The notes: generated from the sequence alone by a model not told the origin. Positions 36,760 to 47,844 are shown, counted from the stretch's first letter. The stretch is 64,000 nt of DNA from Prevotella sp. (GCA_022779305.1 JALFSW010000087.1:27611-91610), one strand, 5' to 3'. Program-made: numbers and translations.

Positions 36760-37443
36760 ATGAACGATTTTAGAAAATATGCTACGAAACATTTGGGCAT
36801 AAATGGAATGGTGTTTGACGATGTGGTGAGTATGCAAAACCAATATCTCAATCCCTATATTCTTGAGGAACGCCAACTGAACGTAACCCAGATGGATGTT
36901 TTCTCAAGACTGATGATGGATCGCATCATTTTCCTCGGTACACCTATCGACGACTATACTGCCAACACGTTGCAAGCGCAATTGCTTTATCTTGATTCGG
37001 TAGATGCAGGAAAAGACATCTCTATTTATATCAATTCGCCTGGCGGTAGCGTAACAGCAGGTTTGGGCATTTACGACACAATGCAATTCATTTCGAGCGA
37101 CGTGGCAACCATCTGTACAGGTATGGCGGCTTCAATGGCTGCAGTGTTGCTCGTGGCTGGACAAGAAGGTAAACGTTCTGCACTGACCCACAGCCGTGTG
37201 ATGATTCACCAACCATTGGGCGGCGTTCAAGGACAAGCATCCGACATCGAAATCGAAGCAAAGGAAATTCAGAAGTTCAAGAAAGAACTCTATACCATCA
37301 TTAGCAACCACTCGCACCAATCCTATGAAAAGGTATGGAACGATAGCGACCGTAACTATTGGATGACTTCAGAAGAAGCCAAGGCGTATGGTATGATCGA
37401 CCAAGTTTACAAACGAAAGACAGATGGCGATGGCGCAAAATAA
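36760..37443 (+). CDS. clpP: ATP-dependent Clp protease proteolytic subunit ClpP
   Basis: Serine peptidase that forms the double-ring chamber with ClpX. Catalytic Ser in [11 protein letters not shown] (about residue 127), His in [10 protein letters not shown] (about 152), and the downstream [17 protein letters not shown] segment. 227 residues, a little longer than E. coli ClpP, with an N-terminal extension ([22 protein letters not shown]) likely removed or disordered. The last 20 nt overlap the clpX start, so the two are translationally coupled. Confidence 0.97.
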   Translation: MNDFRKYATKHLGINGMVFDDVVSMQNQYLNPYILEERQLNVTQMDVFSRLMMDRIIFLGTPIDDYTANTLQAQLLYLDSVDAGKDISIYINSPGGSVTAGLGIYDTMQFISSDVATICTGMAASMAAVLLVAGQEGKRSALTHSRVMIHQPLGGVQGQASDIEIEAKEIQKFKKELYTIISNHSHQSYEKVWNDSDRNYWMTSEEAKAYGMIDQVYKRKTDGDGAK

Positions 37444-38659
37444 ATGTAGTTTTTGCGGACGACCTGAAAACCAAGTGGGCATTCTCATTACGGGCATCAA
37501 TGGTTATATCTGTAATGAGTGTGCAAGACAGGCCTACACGATTGTTAAAGAAGCAACACGAAGCGAAGAAGCTGCCGTGCTGCCAGAAATCGACATCAAA
37601 GATATTCCCAAACCTCGAGCAATCAAAGAGCATTTAGACCAATACATCATCGGACAAGACGAAGCAAAACGTTTTCTTTCCGTAGCGGTCTATAATCACT
37701 ACAAACGATTAACTCAGGAAACGGAAGATGATGGTGTTGAAATAGAAAAGAGTAATATTATAATGGTGGGATCTACGGGAACGGGCAAAACGCTCTTGGC
37801 TCGCACCATTGCCAAATTGCTCAATGTACCTTTCACGATTGTTGATGCAACGGTTTTCACGGAAGCAGGCTATGTAGGTGAAGACATCGAAAGCATCCTT
37901 TCACGCTTGTTGCAAGTGGCCGACTACAATGTGGAAGCGGCAGAACGTGGCATTGTTTTCATTGACGAAATCGACAAGATTGCACGCAAGAGCGACAACC
38001 CAAGTATCACGCGCGACGTGAGCGGTGAGGGTGTGCAGCAAGGTATGCTGAAACTCCTTGAGGGAACCATTGTGAACGTGCCACCCAAAGGCGGACGCAA
38101 ACATCCCGATCAGGAATACATCCACGTGAACACGAAAAACATCCTGTTCATTTGTGGTGGTGCATTCGATGGCATAGAAAGAAAAATAGCACAACGACTG
38201 AACACCCACGTTGTGGGCTTCAATTCGGTGCAAAACGTGACGAAAGTGGACAAAAATGACCTCATGAAGTATGTACTTCCACAAGACTTAAAGTCGTTTG
38301 GTCTCATCCCCGAAATCATTGGACGTCTGCCCGTGCTCACATATCTCAACCCGTTAGACCGAGAAGCGTTACGCCAAATTCTCGTTGCGCCAAAGAATTC
38401 AATTGTGAAACAATACGTGAAACTCTTTGAGATGGATGGTATCACACTAACTTTCAGCGAAGAAGCACTCGATTACATTGTTGATAAGGCTGTGGAATAC
38501 AAACTGGGTGCACGTGGTTTGCGTTCAATTGTGGAAGCGGTGATGATGGACAATATGTTTGATTTGCCTTCACGCAAAGTCAAAAATTGCGAGATTACAG
38601 CCGAATATGCTCGCCAACAACTCGACAAATCACATCTTCAAACCCGTGAAACCGTCTAA
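37424..38659 (+). CDS. clpX: ATP-dependent Clp protease ATPase subunit ClpX
   Basis: AAA+ unfoldase that feeds substrates to ClpP. An N-terminal C4 zinc finger ([10 protein letters not shown]...CNECARQ) recognises adaptors; Walker [12 protein letters not shown] (about 111-121), pore loop GYVGED (about 149), Walker [12 protein letters not shown] (about 177), sensor region and [15 protein letters not shown]. The start may be the first or third codon (MAMAQNKCS). 411 residues is normal. Overlaps clpP by 20 nt. Confidence 0.97.
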   Translation: MAMAQNKCSFCGRPENQVGILITGINGYICNECARQAYTIVKEATRSEEAAVLPEIDIKDIPKPRAIKEHLDQYIIGQDEAKRFLSVAVYNHYKRLTQETEDDGVEIEKSNIIMVGSTGTGKTLLARTIAKLLNVPFTIVDATVFTEAGYVGEDIESILSRLLQVADYNVEAAERGIVFIDEIDKIARKSDNPSITRDVSGEGVQQGMLKLLEGTIVNVPPKGGRKHPDQEYIHVNTKNILFICGGAFDGIERKIAQRLNTHVVGFNSVQNVTKVDKNDLMKYVLPQDLKSFGLIPEIIGRLPVLTYLNPLDREALRQILVAPKNSIVKQYVKLFEMDGITLTFSEEALDYIVDKAVEYKLGARGLRSIVEAVMMDNMFDLPSRKVKNCEITAEYARQQLDKSHLQTRETV

Positions 38660-38668
38660 AACAAACCA

Positions 38669-38719
38669 TAAAGAAGGAGAAGGAATGCGGAATATAAAAA
38701 GCCCCCACTCCTTTTCTCC
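38669..38719 (+). terminator. Possible terminator after clpX
   Basis: AAGGAGAAGGA / TCCTTTTCTCCTT stem with a 2-nt bulge, 10 bp past the clpX stop and directly before repeat copy D. The T-run is weak, so termination may be partial and recQ may be read through. Confidence 0.5.
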
Positions 38720-38901
38720 TTAGCCCCCAATTCGGTATCAATTATCTGCGCATAATGATTATTATTGTACGCAGATGTAGCAGGCTACTTCAAGATAAAG
38801 TAACAAGAGAGATGCCGAGAAACAAATGCAAGCGGTCGGTAACTAATAAATAAATGAGAGGGAGAAACCCTTGCAGTTTAATGACCGATTAGGAGTTTTA
38901 A
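38720..38901 (+). repeat. Dispersed ~200-bp inverted-repeat element, copy D (plus, diverged)
   Basis: Shorter, more diverged copy: left end TTAGCCCCCAATTCGGT, centre CGCAGATGTAGCAGGCTACTT with hairpin GTAGC-AG-GCTAC, right end AATGACCGATTAGGAG. It fills the clpX-recQ gap; its right end is 39 bp before the recQ ATG. Confidence 0.85.
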
Positions 38902-38940
38902 AAACTATTCTTGCACGAACACCCTAAGCTATTAACACTG

Positions 38941-41121
38941 ATGTATATGGTTAATCTTACAGAAAAACTGAAACACCACTTTGGCTTTGATAAGTTCAAA
39001 GGCGAACAAGAAACCATCATTCGCAACTTGCTTGACGGCAATGATGCTTTCGTGCTGATGCCAACAGGAGGTGGGAAAAGTCTTTGTTATCAACTTCCGT
39101 CGCTTCTCATGGAAGGAACGGCTATTGTTGTGTCGCCCCTAATTGCCTTGATGAAAAACCAAGTAGATGTGATCAATGGCATAAGTGCCAATGATGGTGT
39201 GGCACATTATCTGAACTCTTCACTCAAGAAATCGGAAATAGAAAAGGTAAAGACCGACATCCGAATGGGACGCACCAAATTACTCTATGTTGCGCCAGAA
39301 TCGCTGAACAAAGAAGAAAGCATCGATTTCTTTAAATCGGTAAACATCAGTTTTTATGCCATAGATGAAGCGCATTGCATATCGGAATGGGGACACGACT
39401 TCCGACCTGAATATCGAAGAATGCGGCAAGCCATTGAACAAATAGGTAAAGCACCTATCATTGCCCTCACCGCCACAGCAACCGACAAGGTGCGTACAGA
39501 TATCATCAAAAGCTTAGGAATAGATGGATGCAGAGAGTTTAAGAGTTCGTTTAATCGTCCGAACCTTTACTATGAAGTAAGACCAAAAAGAAACGAAGAC
39601 GATACGAACCGACAAATCATTAAGTTCATCAAACAACACGCTGGCAAGAGTGGCATCATCTATTGTTTGTCACGCAAAAAGGTGGAAGAATTAGCAGCCG
39701 TTCTTCTTGCAAACGACATCAAAGCGGCACCCTATCATGCTGGGCTCGAATCAGATGTGCGGTCGAAAACACAAGACGATTTCTTAATGGAAGAAATCGA
39801 TGTTATTGTGGCTACAATAGCCTTTGGTATGGGTATCGACAAACCTGATGTGCGGTTTGTTATTCACTATGACATTCCAAAAAGTTTGGAAGGCTACTAT
39901 CAAGAAACTGGCAGGGCGGGAAGAGATGGCGAAGAAGGGCTTTGCATCGTCTTCTATTCACGCAATGACTTGAAGAAGTTAGAAAAATTCATGGAGGGAA
40001 AGCCCATTGCCGAACAAGACATAGGACGACAGCTATTACAAGAAACCGAAGTCTACGCCGAATCTTCGCTTTGCCGTAGACGTCTACTCTTGCATTACTT
40101 TGGCGAAGAATATCCCAAACCGAACTGCGAGATGTGCGACAACTGCAAACATCCGAAGACCAAACTTGAGGGCGAGAGACAATTGCTCGTTTTGTTGCAA
40201 TCGGTGAAAGCATTGAAAGAAAATTTCCGACAAGAATACATCATAGACTTCGTGAAAGGACGTGCCACGGATGACATCAAAGCGCATAAGCACGACCTAT
40301 TGGAGGAATTCGGAGAAGGAGAAGATGAAAATCCAAAGATATGGAATCCTATCATTCGTCAAGCCCTCTTGGAAGGCTATCTGAAAAAAGATGTGGAAAC
40401 CTATGGATTATTACGATTAACAAATGCAGGACGCAAGTTCATCAATCACCCACAACGCTTCACGTATGTGCTTGATACCGAATTCAAAGAAGAAGAAAGT
40501 GACAGTGAATTTGCCCCCCCTTCAATCGTGCTCGACCCAGAACTCTTTGCAATGTTAAAAGATCTTCGAAAGTCGGTTGCGCGGAAACATGGCGTCCCTC
40601 CCTATGTGGTTTTTCAAGACGTCTCGCTTGAACAAATGGCAACGATGTATCCCGTGAACGAACAAGAACTGCAAAACATTCAAGGCGTGGGTGCTGGCAA
40701 AGCCAAACGCTACGGCGAAGCGTTCTATCAACTCATCAGCACTTACTGCAAAGAAAAACAAATCGAACGTCCCGAAGAATTACGTGTGCGCACGGTTGCC
40801 AAGAAATCTATGCAGAAAGTGAAAATCATTCAAGGCATCGACCGAAAATTAGCATTAGATGATCTCGCCACCGCAGAAGGTTTAGAGTTTAGCGATTTAC
40901 TCACAAAAATTGAAGAAATCGTTTATAGTGGCACACGATTGAACATTGACTACTTCATCGAAGATGTGTGTGATGATGATAAAATAGACGAGATCTATGA
41001 CTATTTCATGAACAGCAACACCGACTCCATCGAAGCTGCCGTTGATGAATTCGAAGGCGATTACACTGAAGAAGAAGTGCGTCTTATCAGAATTAAATTC
41101 CTCTCGGAAATGGGCAATTAA
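38941..41121 (+). CDS. recQ: ATP-dependent DNA helicase RecQ
   Basis: 3'-5' helicase for recombination and fork repair. I start at the ATG at 38941 (MYMVNLTEKLKHHFG); the track's TTG at 38911 lies before the conserved start, and 38947 is equally possible. Motif I PTGGGKSLCYQLP, motif II IDEAHCISEWGHDFRPEYRR, motif VI QETGRAGRDG, the zinc-binding C4 (RRRLLLHYFGEEYPKPNCEMCDNCKHP), a winged-helix domain, and a C-terminal HRDC domain (about 535-610) are all visible, followed by a ~110-residue helical extension (AEGLEFSDLLTKIEEIVYSG) common in Bacteroidetes RecQ. Confidence 0.96.
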   Translation: MYMVNLTEKLKHHFGFDKFKGEQETIIRNLLDGNDAFVLMPTGGGKSLCYQLPSLLMEGTAIVVSPLIALMKNQVDVINGISANDGVAHYLNSSLKKSEIEKVKTDIRMGRTKLLYVAPESLNKEESIDFFKSVNISFYAIDEAHCISEWGHDFRPEYRRMRQAIEQIGKAPIIALTATATDKVRTDIIKSLGIDGCREFKSSFNRPNLYYEVRPKRNEDDTNRQIIKFIKQHAGKSGIIYCLSRKKVEELAAVLLANDIKAAPYHAGLESDVRSKTQDDFLMEEIDVIVATIAFGMGIDKPDVRFVIHYDIPKSLEGYYQETGRAGRDGEEGLCIVFYSRNDLKKLEKFMEGKPIAEQDIGRQLLQETEVYAESSLCRRRLLLHYFGEEYPKPNCEMCDNCKHPKTKLEGERQLLVLLQSVKALKENFRQEYIIDFVKGRATDDIKAHKHDLLEEFGEGEDENPKIWNPIIRQALLEGYLKKDVETYGLLRLTNAGRKFINHPQRFTYVLDTEFKEEESDSEFAPPSIVLDPELFAMLKDLRKSVARKHGVPPYVVFQDVSLEQMATMYPVNEQELQNIQGVGAGKAKRYGEAFYQLISTYCKEKQIERPEELRVRTVAKKSMQKVKIIQGIDRKLALDDLATAEGLEFSDLLTKIEEIVYSGTRLNIDYFIEDVCDDDKIDEIYDYFMNSNTDSIEAAVDEFEGDYTEEEVRLIRIKFLSEMGN

Positions 41122-41192
41122 GCCATTGCACCAACCAAGGGGCTATGTCGGAGAGATAGATCAATTTTCCTAAAAAGAGATTGAAATTAGCA

Positions 41193-41268
41193 AAAGAACG
41201 TTTTTGTCTAGCCAGATGAGTTGGTGGAAAAACGAGAAACGAAGTTTTTACATTCCCATGGCGAATAA
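41193..41268 (+). repeat. Dispersed ~76-bp repeat (second copy; first at 12649)
   Basis: From CGTTTTTGTCTAGCCAGATG to CATTCCCATGGCGAA; inverted relative to 12649-12724. It contains TGGTGGAAAAACGAG. It lies 48 bp before repeat copy E, in the recQ-mfd gap. Confidence 0.75.
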
Positions 41269-41315
41269 TCGTCCTTTGAGCACTTGCCTAAACGAGAAAA
41301 CGAAACGGAATTGTA

Positions 41316-41516
41316 TTAAACTCAAATCAGTCATTAGACCGCCTATAGTCTTCTTTTTCTTTTATTTTTAACTTCCCAGTGGCTTGCATCTGCTGATCGG
41401 CTGCTTCTTCAGCGTTTTCTCTTGAAGTAGCCCGCTACATCTGCGAAAAAACGCTAAACAATCTGCATAGATAATCAGACGCAACCCCTTTGGCTCTAAT
41501 GACCGAATTGGGTTAA
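41316..41516 (-). repeat. Dispersed ~200-bp inverted-repeat element, copy E (minus orientation)
   Basis: Near-complete: TTAAACTCAAATCAGTCATT at one end, AATGACCGAATTGGGTTAAA at the other, with the full central block (CTTGAAGTAGCCCGCTACAT). It lies between convergent recQ and mfd, so unlike most copies it does not precede a gene start. Confidence 0.9.
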
Positions 41517-41590
41517 ATGAATTGAGTTTTTGAAACAATCAATCCAAATTCAGATATGATAGACTATTTGGAGGATAACTATTTAAAAGT

Positions 41591-41628
41591 AAATCCACAG
41601 AAGAAAGTTATGCTTCTCCTGTGGATTT
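41591..41628. terminator. Bidirectional terminator between recQ and mfd
   Basis: Perfect 10-bp stem AAATCCACAG / CTGTGGATTT with a secondary GAAG/CTTC pairing in the loop. The right arm lies in the last codons of mfd; on the minus strand it continues ACTTTTAAAT. Confidence 0.75.
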
Positions 41629-44600
41629 ATCGATTTCTCTTAGTAAAAAGACAGCTTCTCCCACCGACTTTACTGCCGAAATTACCATCGCTCGTTTGCC
41701 ATTTCGCTCTTTTAAGTTGCAACGACGAGGGTTGCGCCCGATGAAGTTTAGTATCTTATCGAATGCTTGACTTTGATAGTAGACACTGTTCGGATTAGAA
41801 ACGAACTGCAACTGAAGCGTTGCTTGTTTGAGGATGATTTTTTCGCAACCCAGTCGCTTTCCGATGCGGCGAAGTGGCACCACTTGCATCAATTCCTCGC
41901 CTTGTCGAGGAACAGAACCAAAACGATCTTCCAACCGCTTGCGATAAGCGTCAAGTGCTTCGTCGCTTTCTATGTTGTCCAACTCACGATAGAGCAACAT
42001 ACGTTCACTACTTCCAGGCACGTAATTATCTGGAAAATACATTTCCAAATCGCTCTCTATTGCACAATCGTCCACAAAATCATCACCAACGATCTCCGCT
42101 CCGTTTTCTATGTCATCACCATAGAGTTCTTGAAACTCATCATTTTTGAGTTCAGAAACCGCCTGCGAAAGAATTTTTTGATAGGTTTCGTAACCCAAAT
42201 CTTCCATGAAACCACTTTGTTCAGCTCCCAAAAGATTACCTGCTCCACGGATATCGAGATCTTGCATAGCCAAACTGAAACCACTTCCCAATTCCGAAAA
42301 CGTCTCAAGGGCTTCTAATCGACGGCGCGAATCGGCAGGAAGTGCCGACAAGGGTGGTGCAAGTAAATAACAGAAAGCTTTTTTATTCGATCTACCTACA
42401 CGCCCGCGCATCTGATGCAAGTCGGAAAGTCCAAATCTGTGCGCACTGTTTATGATAATTGTGTTGGCATTGGAAATATCGATGCCGTTTTCGACAATCG
42501 TTGTTGAAAGCAAAACATCATAATCATGATTCATAAATCCAATGATGATTTCTTCCAATTCTTCTGGTTTCATCTGTCCGTGACCAATCGCCACACGACA
42601 ATCTGGAACATATTTCTTGATCATGGTTGCCAACTCAGAAAGGTTCGATATTCTATCATTGACGAAATAAACCTGTCCGTTGCGGCTCATTTCAAAGTTG
42701 ATGGCATCGGCTATCACCTCTTTGCTGAAAGTGTGGATTTCGGTTTGGATAGGATAGCGATTGGGCGGGGGCGTGCGCATAATGCTCATGTCTCTTGCCC
42801 CCATCAATGAAAACTGAAGCGTACGAGGTATTGGCGTTGCCGACATGGTGAGTGTATCTACATTGGTTTTCATTTGGCGTAACTTTTCTTTTGTAGACAC
42901 ACCGAATTTTTGTTCTTCGTCAATGATGAGCAACCCCAAGTCGTGCCATTTCACATTCTTTCCGATGAGTTTATGTGTTCCGACAAGGATGTCGATCTTT
43001 CCCGCCTCCAAGTCGGCGAGTACTTCTCGGGTTTGTTTTGCCGTTCGAGCACGCGACAGATAATCCACCCTCGCAGGCACGTGTTGCAAACGTTTCATGA
43101 AAGTTTGGTAATGTTGAAAAGCAAGTACGGTTGTTGGCACCAAGACAGCAACTTGCTTGCCATCACATGCCGCCTTAAATGCTGCTCTAATCGCCACTTC
43201 CGTCTTTCCAAATCCCACATCACCACAGATCAATCTGTCCATAGGACGATTGCTTTCCATGTCTTGTTTTAATTCTTGCGTAGCCCGCAGCTGATCGGGT
43301 GTATCTTCATAAAGAAACGATGCTTCTAATTCGTGTTGCAAATAAGAGTCTGGCGAAAAAGCAAATCCTTTTTTCCTGCGTCGCTCTGCATATAGTTTTA
43401 TGAGATCACGAGCAATGTCTTTGATGCGCTTTTTGGCACGTTCCTTTAATTTCTCCCATGCACCTGATCCAAGGACAGACAATTGCGGTTGTTCGCCTGC
43501 ACTGGCTCTGCGGTACTTACTAATCTTGTAGAGCGAGTGGATAGACACATCAACAATGTCATTGTTCCGATAAACCAAACGAATCATTTCTTGGTAAGAA
43601 TCGCCCGTGGGTACACGCACAAGTCCAGCAAACTTACCAACTCCAAAGTCAACATGTACCAAGAAATCGCCTGGTTCCATTTCTTGCAACTCTTTCATTG
43701 TGAGTGCCATCTTTCCCTGTCGTGCCTTGTCCGACTTGAGATTGTATTTGTGAAAGCGATCGAATATCTGATGGTCTGTGAAACAACACATCCGCAAATC
43801 GTTGTCAATAAATCCCTCGTGAAGTGTACACTCCACGGGCATAAAAGAAACTTTGCTATCCACCGACACACCCTCTTTGTTGCCATCCGATGTAGCCATA
43901 TTGCTAAAAATTTCTTGCAAACGGGTGGTTTGTTTTTCGCTGTCTGCAAGAATAAATAGCTTATAGTGCTGCAAAAGTAGGTCTTTCAGGGTGGCTGTGA
44001 GGAGTTCAAAGTTCTTGTGAAAAAGCGGTTGAGGTGAAATGTTAAAGCCGATTGTGGCGTTTGTCCTTATAGTTTCACTTGGCAAATGGGCTTCGGTTGT
44101 ATGATTGTTGCCATGTTCTATGCGACGAAAATTGCTTGCTTCCCTTGCAAACTGATGTCCAGAGATGAGTTGCAGATGGCTTTTCAGCGTTTGCTGAAGT
44201 TCCCTTTGCTCCATCTCTGTTTTTCCTTCCAGTTGTTCCAATAGGGCTTGTGAAGTGAAACCATCGTTATAAATCTTTTTAATGGTTTCATAAACATAGA
44301 GAAAATCTTTTACAACAAGGAGACTATCATTTGATAAAAAGCTCAAAAAAGAAACTTTTTCTTCCGTCATTGTCGCCAATTCAGGCACTATTTCTATGCG
44401 TGTTTTCTTCTCTTTAGACAATTGCGTTTCTACTTCAAAGCTGCGTATTGTATCGACATCATCGCCAAAGAAGTCTATCCGATAAGGTGTTTCGCTCGAA
44501 AAGGAATAGACGTCCAGAATACTTCCACGCAAAGCAAACTGCCCTGGCTCATAAACATAGTCCACTTGTTTGAAGCCCAGCTCTAAAAGCGAACGTTCCA

Positions 44601-45123
44601 GTGCGATAGGTGCGATTTCTTGCCCCACCGAAACACTTATCGTTCGCTCGTCAAGTTGGTGTTTTGCCACCACAAGTTCAGCCAATGCTGCCGGTTCTGT
44701 AACGATGCAAAGTGATTTCTGTGGTTCGTCCGTGCTGTCGTCTTTGCTCGTTTGCATTGCCGATAATGCTGCAAGCACTTCTGTTCGGAGAATTTCGTTG
44801 CCCGCATCACGCTGTCCATATTTCACTGCCCTTCGATAGGAAGAAGGAAAGAACAATACCTCAGCATTGCATTTTTCATCTACCTGTTCACCCAAAAGCG
44901 TTTTGAGATCGTTGTAGAAATACCCTGCTTCGTCGGCATCATTGAGCACAAAGAGGAAAGTGTTTGGAGTTCGTGTTACCACCGTAGAGAAAAACATTGG
45001 CACAGAAGAGGCAACGAGTCCGTTGACAAATATTCGTTCCGTAGTCCCGTCGCTTAGAAGTTTTGCCAATGCACCACTCTGTGGCAATTGCGCATATAGT
45101 TTTCTTAGTTCCGTGATTTTCAT
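41608..45123 (-). CDS. mfd: Transcription-repair coupling factor Mfd
   Basis: Removes stalled RNA polymerase and recruits nucleotide excision repair. 1171 residues. N-terminal UvrB-like domains (about 1-360; YEPGQFALRGSILDVYSFSSETPYRIDFFGDDVD), a CarD-like RNA-polymerase-interacting domain (about 475-555; GDFLVHVDFGVGKFAGL), and an SF2 translocase with Walker A CGDVGFGKTEVA (about 645), IDEEQKFG, QMRGRVGRSNKKAFCYLL; C-terminal TRCF domain. The start overlaps the tcdA stop (ATGA), so the two are one transcript from the promoter at 46030. Confidence 0.97.
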   Translation of the reverse strand: MKITELRKLYAQLPQSGALAKLLSDGTTERIFVNGLVASSVPMFFSTVVTRTPNTFLFVLNDADEAGYFYNDLKTLLGEQVDEKCNAEVLFFPSSYRRAVKYGQRDAGNEILRTEVLAALSAMQTSKDDSTDEPQKSLCIVTEPAALAELVVAKHQLDERTISVSVGQEIAPIALERSLLELGFKQVDYVYEPGQFALRGSILDVYSFSSETPYRIDFFGDDVDTIRSFEVETQLSKEKKTRIEIVPELATMTEEKVSFLSFLSNDSLLVVKDFLYVYETIKKIYNDGFTSQALLEQLEGKTEMEQRELQQTLKSHLQLISGHQFAREASNFRRIEHGNNHTTEAHLPSETIRTNATIGFNISPQPLFHKNFELLTATLKDLLLQHYKLFILADSEKQTTRLQEIFSNMATSDGNKEGVSVDSKVSFMPVECTLHEGFIDNDLRMCCFTDHQIFDRFHKYNLKSDKARQGKMALTMKELQEMEPGDFLVHVDFGVGKFAGLVRVPTGDSYQEMIRLVYRNNDIVDVSIHSLYKISKYRRASAGEQPQLSVLGSGAWEKLKERAKKRIKDIARDLIKLYAERRRKKGFAFSPDSYLQHELEASFLYEDTPDQLRATQELKQDMESNRPMDRLICGDVGFGKTEVAIRAAFKAACDGKQVAVLVPTTVLAFQHYQTFMKRLQHVPARVDYLSRARTAKQTREVLADLEAGKIDILVGTHKLIGKNVKWHDLGLLIIDEEQKFGVSTKEKLRQMKTNVDTLTMSATPIPRTLQFSLMGARDMSIMRTPPPNRYPIQTEIHTFSKEVIADAINFEMSRNGQVYFVNDRISNLSELATMIKKYVPDCRVAIGHGQMKPEELEEIIIGFMNHDYDVLLSTTIVENGIDISNANTIIINSAHRFGLSDLHQMRGRVGRSNKKAFCYLLAPPLSALPADSRRRLEALETFSELGSGFSLAMQDLDIRGAGNLLGAEQSGFMEDLGYETYQKILSQAVSELKNDEFQELYGDDIENGAEIVGDDFVDDCAIESDLEMYFPDNYVPGSSERMLLYRELDNIESDEALDAYRKRLEDRFGSVPRQGEELMQVVPLRRIGKRLGCEKIILKQATLQLQFVSNPNSVYYQSQAFDKILNFIGRNPRRCNLKERNGKRAMVISAVKSVGEAVFLLREIDKSTGEA

Positions 45124-46004
45124 TGAGCTTGTTTGCGCTGTGTTGCTTTGATGCGTTTGTGTTCTGCCAACATGGCTTGCGCACGTTCTTTGGCACGGAT
45201 GGCAGCCATATTTCCAGCCTCATCTTCGGGTTTTATGCGCATGGTTTCGGCTCTTCTGCACAAGTCTTGCACCACCTCTCCACCAGCAATAAGCCCTGCC
45301 GTGGCAGGCACCCAAGCATTTGAACTTGGAATGGTGTGACGGTCGGTGCATTTGCGCATGTTTTTATCAGGACAGATGCAATGAAACTTACATGAAATTT
45401 CGGGTTGTTCCAAACTTTCCAAAGGTTCTTCTGGGCTGTAAACCACCTTGAGATGTTTGATTTTTGTTTTCCTAAGTTTCTTTCTTATGACCTTTGCAAG
45501 AGGATCATTGATGGTTTTGAAGATATCGGTAACGATAAATTGCGTCGCATCCAACTTATAGGCTGCACCCATGGAAGAAATAAGCGGGATATTTAAATCG
45601 TGGCAACGATAGATAAGATCAAGTTTGGCAGTGACCGTATCAATACAGTCCACCACGTAATCATAGCTTTCGAAGTCGAACTGATCCGCGTTTTCTGGCA
45701 GATAGAATGTTTGATATTTTCTTACGATGCAACGTGGATTAATGTCATGTATGCGTTGTTCAGCAATGTCTACTTTGTACTTCCCCACTGTCGATAGTGT
45801 AGCGATGAGTTGCCGGTTCACGTTTGTCAGACAAACACGGTCATCGTCGATCACGTCAATGGCTCCCACACCACTGCGCGCCAACACTTCTACGACGTAT
45901 CCACCCACGCCTCCAACACCAAACACAGCCACCCTACTACCATTGAGCGTGTCGATGGCAGGCTTTCCTAACAACAATTGGGTTCTTGAAAATTGGTTCT
46001 GCAT
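45120..46004 (-). CDS. tcdA: tRNA threonylcarbamoyladenosine dehydratase TcdA (ThiF/E1-like)
   Basis: E1-like enzyme of the YgdL/TcdA type that cyclises t6A to ct6A at position 37 of ANN-decoding tRNAs. ATP-binding GVGGVGGYVVEVLARSG (about 30-46) and DDDRVCLTNVNRQ (about 53-65) match ThiF-family adenylation domains. CDRHTIPSSNAWVPATAGLIAG near the C-terminus is the usual TcdA segment. 294 residues with a basic C-terminal tail. Upstream partner of mfd, four-base overlap. Confidence 0.9.
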   Translation of the reverse strand: MQNQFSRTQLLLGKPAIDTLNGSRVAVFGVGGVGGYVVEVLARSGVGAIDVIDDDRVCLTNVNRQLIATLSTVGKYKVDIAEQRIHDINPRCIVRKYQTFYLPENADQFDFESYDYVVDCIDTVTAKLDLIYRCHDLNIPLISSMGAAYKLDATQFIVTDIFKTINDPLAKVIRKKLRKTKIKHLKVVYSPEEPLESLEQPEISCKFHCICPDKNMRKCTDRHTIPSSNAWVPATAGLIAGGEVVQDLCRRAETMRIKPEDEAGNMAAIRAKERAQAMLAEHKRIKATQRKQAQ

Positions 46005-46029
46005 ATCTTTATTATCCCTTTTTGGGCTA

Positions 46030-46037
46030 CAAAGTTA
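46030..46037 (-). promoter_or_regulatory. -7 promoter box for tcdA-mfd
   Basis: TAACTTTG followed by TAG on the minus strand, 26 bp before the tcdA start. Confidence 0.6.
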
Positions 46038-46049
46038 CGATAAAAAAAG

Positions 46050-46090
46050 AAAAAAGAAGTGTCGAAACCTTTTAAATTCGACACTTCTTC
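46050..46090 (-). terminator. Intrinsic terminator of fhs
   Basis: Perfect GAAGTGTCGAA / TTCGACACTTC stem followed on the minus strand by TTTTTTCTTTTTTT, 50 bp past the fhs stop; it separates fhs from tcdA-mfd. Confidence 0.92.
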
Positions 46091-46138
46091 ATTCTGTTAA
46101 ATCTTTATTTTGCAATCGATAAATTTATAGAACCTACC

Positions 46139-47806
46139 TTAAGAGAGCCCTTCTATCACACCATTCACCACATGAATGCGTTCTGCCTGAGGACTCTTAG
46201 GCAAGCCCGGCATTCGCATAATGCTACCAGCGATGGCTACTATCATCTCAGCACCTGCATTGATGACAAAATCGCGTATTGTGATGTCAAAATTGGTAGG
46301 CATTCCGTAGGCGGTAGCGTCTTCCGAGAAAGAGTATTGTGTTTTGGCAATGCAAACAGGGAAATGTTCCAAGCCGAGTTCTTTGATGCGAGCCAATTGT
46401 TTCTTGGCAGCTGGTTTGAGGATAATTCCGTTTGCACCATAAACGCTTTTTGCAACCTTTTCCACCTTCACATCAATGCCGTCTGTTTCATCATAAGCAA
46501 AAGTCAATGGGCGAGATGGGGTCTTTTCAATCGTGTCCACTACCAAGTGTGCCAACGCTTCAGCTCCCGCTCCACCATCGCCAAAGGCGGTGTTGAGCGC
46601 AAACCCAATGCCACGGTCTTCACAATGCTGCTGAACGAGGGCAAGCTCTTCGTCGGTGTCACTAGCAAAACGATTGAGACACACCACCACAGTCTGACCA
46701 AAAGCCTCAAGATTGGCTATGTGCTTGTCCATGTTTGCCAATCCAGCCTTCACACCTTCTATGTTGGGCTTACTGATTTCTTTTACATCCACACCGCCGT
46801 GCATCTTCAATGCTTGTGCCGTGGCAACAAGGACGGTGAGCGAAGGTGATATACCCGCTTTCCGGCATTTTATATCGAGGAATTTTTCAGCCCCCAAATC
46901 TGCACCGAATCCAGCTTCCGTGATGCAATAATCGCTGTGCATCATTGCCATTTTCGTAGCAAGGATACTGTTGCATCCGTGTGCAATATTGGCAAACGGA
47001 CCGCCATGGATAAACGCTGGTGTGTTCTCAATGGTTTGAACGAGGTTTGGATTGATGGCTTCGTGGAGCAATGCCACGATAGAACCTGTCACATTGAGTT
47101 CTTTCATATAGAGCGGCTTACCTTCCAACGTGATACCGAGAATGATATTGTCAATTCGACGGTGTAAATCTTCTTCATCTTTAGCAAGGCAAAGAATAGC
47201 CATAATCTCCGAAGCAGGTGTTATGTCGAAACCGCCTTCGGTGAGCAATCCGTCTGTGCGTGCACCCAAGCCTGTGATGACATTGCGCAGGTTGCGATCG
47301 TTCACATCCAACACGCGTCGCCACCATATTTCTTTCATGCCGAAGCCTTCGTCTTGGTGCTGATAGATGTAGTTATCGAGCAAGGCAGCAATCATATTGT
47401 TTGCCGAGGTGATAGCATGGAAGTCGCCCGTGAAATGAAGATTGATTTTCTCCATAGGCAACACTTGTGCATAGCCACCGCCCGCTGCACCACCTTTCAT
47501 ACCGAAACAAGGACCCAATGAAGGCTCTCTCAACGCAGGGATAGCATTCTTCCCTATACGATTCATACCGAGTGCCAAGCCCACACTAACTGTGGTCTTG
47601 CCGATGCCTGTTTTGGTTGGTGTGATAGCGGTTACGAGTATTAACTTGGATTGCTTAACTTTTTCTTCATCAATGAGCGTATAAGGAACTTTTGCGATGT
47701 ATTTTCCGTAAGGCTCCAATGCTTCTACAGGCACATTCGCCTTGTTTGCTATACTTTCTATTGGTTCTAATTTTGCTTCGTGAGCAATTTCAAAATCTGT
47801 CTTCAT
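46139..47806 (-). CDS. fhs: Formate-tetrahydrofolate ligase
   Basis: ATP-dependent synthesis of 10-formyl-THF from formate, feeding one-carbon units to purine and formyl-Met synthesis. Nucleotide loop [19 protein letters not shown] (about 62-80), the conserved [35 protein letters not shown] stretch, and [14 protein letters not shown] (about 375) are all present. 555 residues, standard. Own strong promoter at 47845 and terminator at 46050: a single-gene unit. Confidence 0.97.
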   Translation of the reverse strand: MKTDFEIAHEAKLEPIESIANKANVPVEALEPYGKYIAKVPYTLIDEEKVKQSKLILVTAITPTKTGIGKTTVSVGLALGMNRIGKNAIPALREPSLGPCFGMKGGAAGGGYAQVLPMEKINLHFTGDFHAITSANNMIAALLDNYIYQHQDEGFGMKEIWWRRVLDVNDRNLRNVITGLGARTDGLLTEGGFDITPASEIMAILCLAKDEEDLHRRIDNIILGITLEGKPLYMKELNVTGSIVALLHEAINPNLVQTIENTPAFIHGGPFANIAHGCNSILATKMAMMHSDYCITEAGFGADLGAEKFLDIKCRKAGISPSLTVLVATAQALKMHGGVDVKEISKPNIEGVKAGLANMDKHIANLEAFGQTVVVCLNRFASDTDEELALVQQHCEDRGIGFALNTAFGDGGAGAEALAHLVVDTIEKTPSRPLTFAYDETDGIDVKVEKVAKSVYGANGIILKPAAKKQLARIKELGLEHFPVCIAKTQYSFSEDATAYGMPTNFDITIRDFVINAGAEMIVAIAGSIMRMPGLPKSPQAERIHVVNGVIEGLS

Positions 47807-47844
47807 GTGTTATTCTCTTGGATTTATATTACAAATTGATGGGT